DNA of 64,000 bases from Epiperipatus broadwayi. Its lineage: Eukaryota > Onychophora > Udeonychophora > Euonychophora > Peripatidae. Shown piece by piece: positions 59,641-64,000 of this stretch. The DNA is taken from assembly GCA_028023455.1 (NCBI GenBank), contig JAQFVV010006255.1:2790001-2854000 (forward strand), read 5' to 3'. The notes beneath the pieces are model-generated. The model saw only the letters and a program-made list of their open reading frames with translations, ran no database searches and was not told the origin of the DNA. Each line of letters opens with the position of its first letter. The first letter of the stretch is position 1. A program made the position numbers and the translations under genes.

Positions 59641-60051
59641 TTAAACCAATCTTCCCCTATTAGCAGATTGACCTATGTCTGTACTATATATGCTAGGTAA
59701 ATTAGCTGTTTTATTGCAGTATTTTATCAAGAGTATCATGTATCCTATTATTCCTAATTCTTTCTCACTTACATCTCTAGCCCTGATAACTGTTTTATGA
59801 ATTTTCATGGCTGCACTTTCCCCTTTAATCTCGTTCCAAATTTCCTCTGAAATTAGTGAGGTACCTGACCCACTGTCTATTTCCATATCCACTTTTTTAT
59901 TGCAGACTTCTATCTGTAACAAGAACTTAGTTTGTTCATTTTCCCTTGCATTGTCAATATTATTATTGTGATCATTTATATCTACTTTAGTTGTACTATT
60001 CTTTTTCTTTCTACAAGTTGCTGTTTGCTCTATAAAAAGCTCATGGGTCAC
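59641..60051 (-). pseudogene. Gypsy aspartic protease fragment
   Basis: The 136-codon frame contains DMEIDSGSGTSLISEEIW, the retropepsin D-(S/T)-G active-site loop (DSGSG), preceded by a Lys-rich linker and followed by IIGYMILLIKY, the strand of the fold. It sits between the gag remnant and RT as expected. The C-terminal ~20 residues no longer fit the family, indicating a frameshift near 59700. The catalytic loop itself looks intact. Confidence 0.7.
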
Positions 60052-60442
60052 TCCCTTATTAAGCTTCTTCGCATTGAAGAGCAGGTTTTTGTCTAAATCT
60101 ATCCTCCAACATACCCCCTATTACTGGCTCTCTTTTTTTACTGTCAACTTCCTTAACCTTCTCTTTCACATCTTGTTTATTGAAACTTTCATTCTTTTAG
60201 CTCTTGCTTTAGTTCTTATTGCCTTTTTCTATTAACCCTGACTTTATTTTATATCCCTAATCTCTTTTAACTAAAGGAAAATTTCTAACTGTGTGACATA
60301 CAATGGCCATTTGCTTGCATTACTAACATTGAATTTTCCCATTACAGACTGACTAAGCAACATCTCTGCTATTATAGATTCTCTACTCTTACTAGCTTTA
60401 AAATTATTTCACTATACTTAGGTTCAAGATAGTGCCAACTTT
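60052..60442 (-). pseudogene. Gypsy gag remnant
   Basis: Only the end of gag can be guessed: a Cys/His-containing stretch around 60290-60350 (CKQMAIVCHTVRNFPLVKR in one minus frame) resembles a ruined CCHC zinc knuckle with the basic tail that follows it. Next to the 5' LTR, about 5 nt inside it, the minus strand reads TGGCACTATCTTGAACC, a possible primer-binding site that I could not assign to a tRNA. Capsid and matrix parts appear deleted. Confidence 0.4.
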
Positions 60443-61435
60443 TGTTGGGTAATTGCATAAATATATATCATATAGATAATCAACAAAATGTGTAACACAC
60501 AAGAAAGTAATTATAAACAAAATTTAATAATAAGGGATTATCAATGGTAACTAAAATGAATTTGGCACTAAACCTGACAACAAAGAATTATTAACAGCAA
60601 TATTCATCACTCAGCATACAAACAAATACCTATTTATAAACATATACTATTATTGAGTCAAACTCTTGACTCCACAGTCTATCACTCATATCTGGCTGAG
60701 TACAAATTTAATGTGCGTAAACTCACAGTTTGTTCTATGTTTCCTCCTATAGCTGGCTGTTGATACCTTTAGAGGCCCGGTCTCTGGGATGGTGCACAAA
60801 CCACCCATTTTTTTCCTGGGACATCTTCTCATTGGCTTCTTTAAGCCCTGTTCTAACTCCAGTCAGCTCCATGTACTCAGTATTAACAGTTCACAGTCAA
60901 AAAGTTTGTAATGAACGTATAAGAAAATCCGCAAAGCCAAAAAAACTCCTTTGTACTTTTCTGTACATGCTATTTATATCTCTTGATGATTTCCCTTGGG
61001 CATTACACTTTTAATTCTTGATCACTATCTTAATTTCCTCAGATACCGATCAGTCTGTTTCCCCCCTTTGTTATTTTTAATTAGTCTTTTTTGGCTTTGA
61101 TTGTGTTATGCAAATAATTCTTATTAGTAAATGTTTATCATTTATCAAACAGAATTTCTTATTTGTTTTATGCAACTAATTTGTATTGTTTATTTTAAGC
61201 AAATATTTCTTATCATTTATATTAAATTCATTTAACTTTCTTTCATATAACATTCTAATCAATTTTACTCTCATTCAACTTAACTTTATCTATTAGCCAT
61301 CTATTAAATATATTTCTCTAGATATATTTTCTTTGCCATATCTCTATTCTTTTTTTCTTTTTTTTTTTTTGAGTAATAAATATGTTGTTTACTTCTATTA
61401 TTATTGAGTTTAAATTTAAATATTTGGGTGAAACA
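60443..61435 (-). repeat. 5' LTR of the Gypsy element
   Basis: 993 bp between TGTTGGGTAATTGCAT (60443, + strand) and TGAAACA (61435). Shared landmarks with the left copy include GGTAACTAAAATGAATTTGG, GTTTGTTCTATGTTTCCTCC, CTGTTCTAACTCCA and ATTTAAATATT. The left copy has extra sequence in the middle (about 56220-56270). Small frames here (60730-61014) and in the other LTR (56333-56539) are paralogous non-coding DNA. Confidence 0.8.
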
Positions 61436-63481
61436 TACATATGCTTTGATAAATGGCTTTTGTTTTTGTATTTGTTGTTATATTATTTTAATGAGAAGCT
61501 TTTTGGCATTCATAAGTCATTTTCTCTTAAAATATTTTTATCCTTTTTTATTTGGGATTTTTTGTAATTTTCTGTGATTATTACTTTAATCTGTACATAT
61601 TTTTTGACTTCTTATCTTTTTCATTTTAATCATTCTTTATATATATTATTTAATTATTTTCATTAACTTCTATCCATAAGCTAACTGACTTTATTTTTCA
61701 AAAATTTCAAATTATTTTTATATCTTCTTCTTAACAATCACTTGATACTTTCATTTGGTTATATTTAAGATTTGAATTATATTTTTTGTGTTTTATTTGG
61801 AAGTTGTATATGAATAATTTATCTATTCTGCAGTTTGCTCAATGCCGTATTTTTATTATGGAAATTTAATTTAACTGTGGCTTGCTTTTAGAATATTCCA
61901 GTGTATTTGATTTTTATAATTTTCACTTGGAATGGGTCATTCGGCAATAAATACAATACTAAATTGCTTTAAAAATATGTAGGAAATAAAAGTGACATTG
62001 ATTTTAAAGAACATAATATTTTTTGTAATGTTTTTTACCAGTAAATTTCTATTTTCTGTTACTTTTCCTTTTTTATCTTACAATATCTTTTATCATCAAG
62101 AGTATATCATGTTTAAAAATAATCATAGACAATTTCTAAATATTTTTTTTCATGTAATTGTGATATTGCTTAAACTTATATTAGTGTGATGTTGAAATAA
62201 AAATGATATTGATCACTTATTACAGAAGTATATCTGATGATAATTCTTGCATTCTTTCAAATTGTGAAATAAAACCACTGAATAGTAAACAATAAATAAT
62301 AATATGAAAATTCATAAATATTTCTAAGCAGCATATTAAGTAGCTTCTTTAAATTATCACCATTCTATTCTGTATGTTTTAACCATTTTATATAATTTCC
62401 ATACTAAAATTTTGAATTGACTTTGCCTTTTCTATATTATTTATTTATTTATTTTTGCTCCTGCCATAATAGATACTAGCATATATTTTTTCTGTTCAGC
62501 GTTGCTAAGAAATTATTTAAAAAAACATTAGGATGTTGATAACAAACATTAATTAAAAGCTTTTTTTTTTTTAGCAAGGTTTATTAGAGCAAGTAGACTT
62601 GACAAAAAGTATAGTTTCTAACTTTGGCACTTTAGATTTATTTTAAAGTCATTAATTAATGGGCTAAGCATAATAATGGATAATCACATTATTTGAATTA
62701 TTAAATATATCGCAAAAAAAAATTGTAACCTTTAACTTATTTAATGGTATAATTAAAACTGAAATTTATTTTATTTTTGAAAGGCTTGAAAATTTTCAAG
62801 TGACATTTAAGAATTTAGACTAGGCCCTGGCACTGTTTCTATAAAACAGTAAAAATATGAGATTTATTTTAATTGTGTAAAGAAATATTATTTTTTTGTA
62901 TTTGTTCTGACTAGCATCAATAATTTTAAATAAACATGTATTTTATTTTATTTTGGGTAGTTTTTACAATTTATTTTTTTCTGATTACACTTATCAATTA
63001 CAACATTTAAACTTTATTATAAAGCAAACAAATAACAATGATAAAATATTTATGAAAACCTGTTTATTTTGCAACTGTTTCATTTATGGAATTATGGAAA
63101 TGTTACACACCAAAATTTTCAAAACATATCCTACCATAGTTGGCTAAAAATATGATGAAAAAGTGTAACATATTTTGTCCAACGATATGAGATATGTTTA
63201 ATAAAAATAATGAACTCACTTTTATTGTAATATTATTAAAGGGTCAATGTATTAATTAGGTTTAATTCTGTATGTTAATATGTTGATTTTAAAAAAATAC
63301 ATTACTAAAGCTATTCATCAGATCAGACTTCAATTTAACATTATAAAAGTAAATAAAATATCAGTATGAAATATAAATGAATATTATTTAGCAAGTATGA
63401 TTACTCCACAAAACTTGTTGCAATTTAGAACTATACAAATGAATGAACTTCTTGTGATCAGTACATTGCTTTACTCAGTTG
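61436..63481. other. A+T-rich non-coding DNA
   Basis: Mostly T-rich on the + strand with no recognisable protein. A T-tract plus AG at about 62563-62575 precedes a 23-codon open stretch; no homology seen. Confidence 0.5.
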
Positions 63482-63825
63482 CTTATTTATAATTGTTTAA
63501 TAGAGAAGAAGATATAAATTAATATTAAAGTTTATCGGTAACATTTTCAAGGATCCATGCCTCATATTCATAGCCTTCATAAAATGTATAGTAAAATATA
63601 TGCAAATATTCAAATTAGCTAGTATTACGTAGCCCATTTCTTCGAGATTTCGAAGCAAGTGTCTTTCCTATTAATAGCATGGATGTTTCCATTAATGTAA
63701 AATGCCTCCTTTATTTTACTATACATTTTATGAAGGCTATGAATATGAGGCATCTCGAAAACGTTAAGCCGATAAACTTTAATATTAATTTATATCTTCT
63801 TCTCTATTAAACAATTATAAATAAG
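63482..63825 (-). mobile_element. Second Penelope-like element, palindromic 3' end
   Basis: Arms 63482-63598 and 63712-63825 are inverted copies (ends CTTATTTATAATTGTTTAAT and its complement), separated by 113 bp. The spacer encodes, on the minus strand, the last residues of a PLE endonuclease ORF (EAFYINGNIHAINRKDT, then CFEISKKWAT and a stop at 63625-63627), matching the ISKKWAI end at 36.1 kb. The left arm is therefore this copy's 3' non-coding region; the right arm is an inverted copy of the same region fused to the truncated coding end. Same head-to-head design as the 36-kb locus, but a different 3' region, so a different PLE family. Confidence 0.75.
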
Positions 63826-64000
63826 TGTTTTTTGTAATACTGAGAAGTAAAACTATATTTACTCAGTCAGTTTTTCCCTCCATATTTTAATCAATAATTT
63901 TATTTAAATGGTACTGTTTATTTATTTATTATTGGCTAAAAATTATTTTTTATTAACTATAACATTTTTAAATGTATAACATATAGATCATAAAAATAAC
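63826..64000. other. A+T-rich DNA, nothing identified
   Basis: Short remaining flank with no feature. Confidence 0.5.

Larger units (their letters stand above)
55841..61435 (-). mobile_element. Ty3/Gypsy LTR retrotransposon, degenerate
   Basis: Minus-strand element with order 5' LTR (60443-61435), gag remnant, protease, RT, RNase H, integrase, polypurine tract, 3' LTR (55841-56937). A TACAT direct repeat flanks both ends (55836-55840 and 61436-61440), matching the usual 5-bp TSD; the left boundary is the less certain one. The internal region is only about 3.5 kb, because most of gag is missing. The pol fragments contain many frameshifts. The order PR-RT-RH-IN defines Ty3/Gypsy. No envelope-like frame was seen. 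Confidence 0.85.

Noticed and set aside
62565-62645. Possible exon after a T-tract and AG
   Set aside because: A 23-codon open stretch (QGLLEQVDLTKSIV...) with no homology, and T-tracts followed by AG are frequent by chance in this sequence; phase does not continue the MARCHF6 exon.

Overview
This is a very A+T-rich (by eye about three-quarters A+T) stretch of an animal genome, most likely an invertebrate. I cannot assign the phylum. The only host coding sequence I can defend is one 133-nt internal exon (31388-31520, + strand) of the gene for the ER membrane ubiquitin ligase MARCHF6/TEB4/Doa10, with clean splice sites on both sides. I found no neighbouring exon of that gene. If that is right, most of the window is intron of one large gene, and each intron next to the exon exceeds roughly 31 kb. 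There are no operons, CRISPR arrays or bacterial features.

Almost everything else recognisable is transposable elements in several states of decay. From left to right: hAT-end debris, small tandem repeats and a 3' RTE fragment (4.2-5.1 kb); a decayed LINE ORF1/gag-like block with a poly(A) signal (5.6-7.6 kb); a complete Merlin DNA transposon with 37-bp TIRs, an 8-bp target duplication and a dead transposase (12.6-15.4 kb); a (TTA)n array; a direct-plus-inverted cluster of a foldback repeat (16.4-17.9 kb); RTE copy 1 (19.7-21.3 kb), which carries a 58-bp insertion; an old LINE with a 245-bp palindrome inside it (26.1-28.2 kb); copies of an unrecognised ~180-bp element (28.4-29.0 kb); an RTE relic holding a tRNA-like retro-insertion (29.9-31.1 kb); the MARCHF6 exon; a pogo/Tigger-like element with a nested hAT MITE (32.6-34.3 kb); a head-to-head pair of Penelope-like elements (35.9-37.3 kb); a long LINE whose ORF1 has a PHD-like finger, coiled coil and SGNH-esterase-like segment (37.3-42.2 kb); RTE copy 2 (47.0-50.0 kb) interrupted by a palindromic dimer of the ~180-bp element; a second foldback pair (53.1-53.75 kb); a Ty3/Gypsy LTR element with both LTRs (55.8-61.4 kb); and a second Penelope palindrome (63.5-63.8 kb).

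The most interesting pattern is the short unrecognised element family, called here family S: left end CATCACATGAT, right end GGAGAGTTTTGCCTGTTTTAA. It appears as a simple ~180-bp copy, as a ~406-bp palindromic dimer and as a 58-bp internally deleted copy. All three have 7-8-bp target duplications, and two interrupt recognisable RTE reading frames, so the empty site can be read directly. Inverted, hairpin-forming insertions recur across unrelated families in this window (family S, the foldback family, Merlin's left end, two Penelope loci, and 27.05-27.29 kb). No autonomous element here looks intact.
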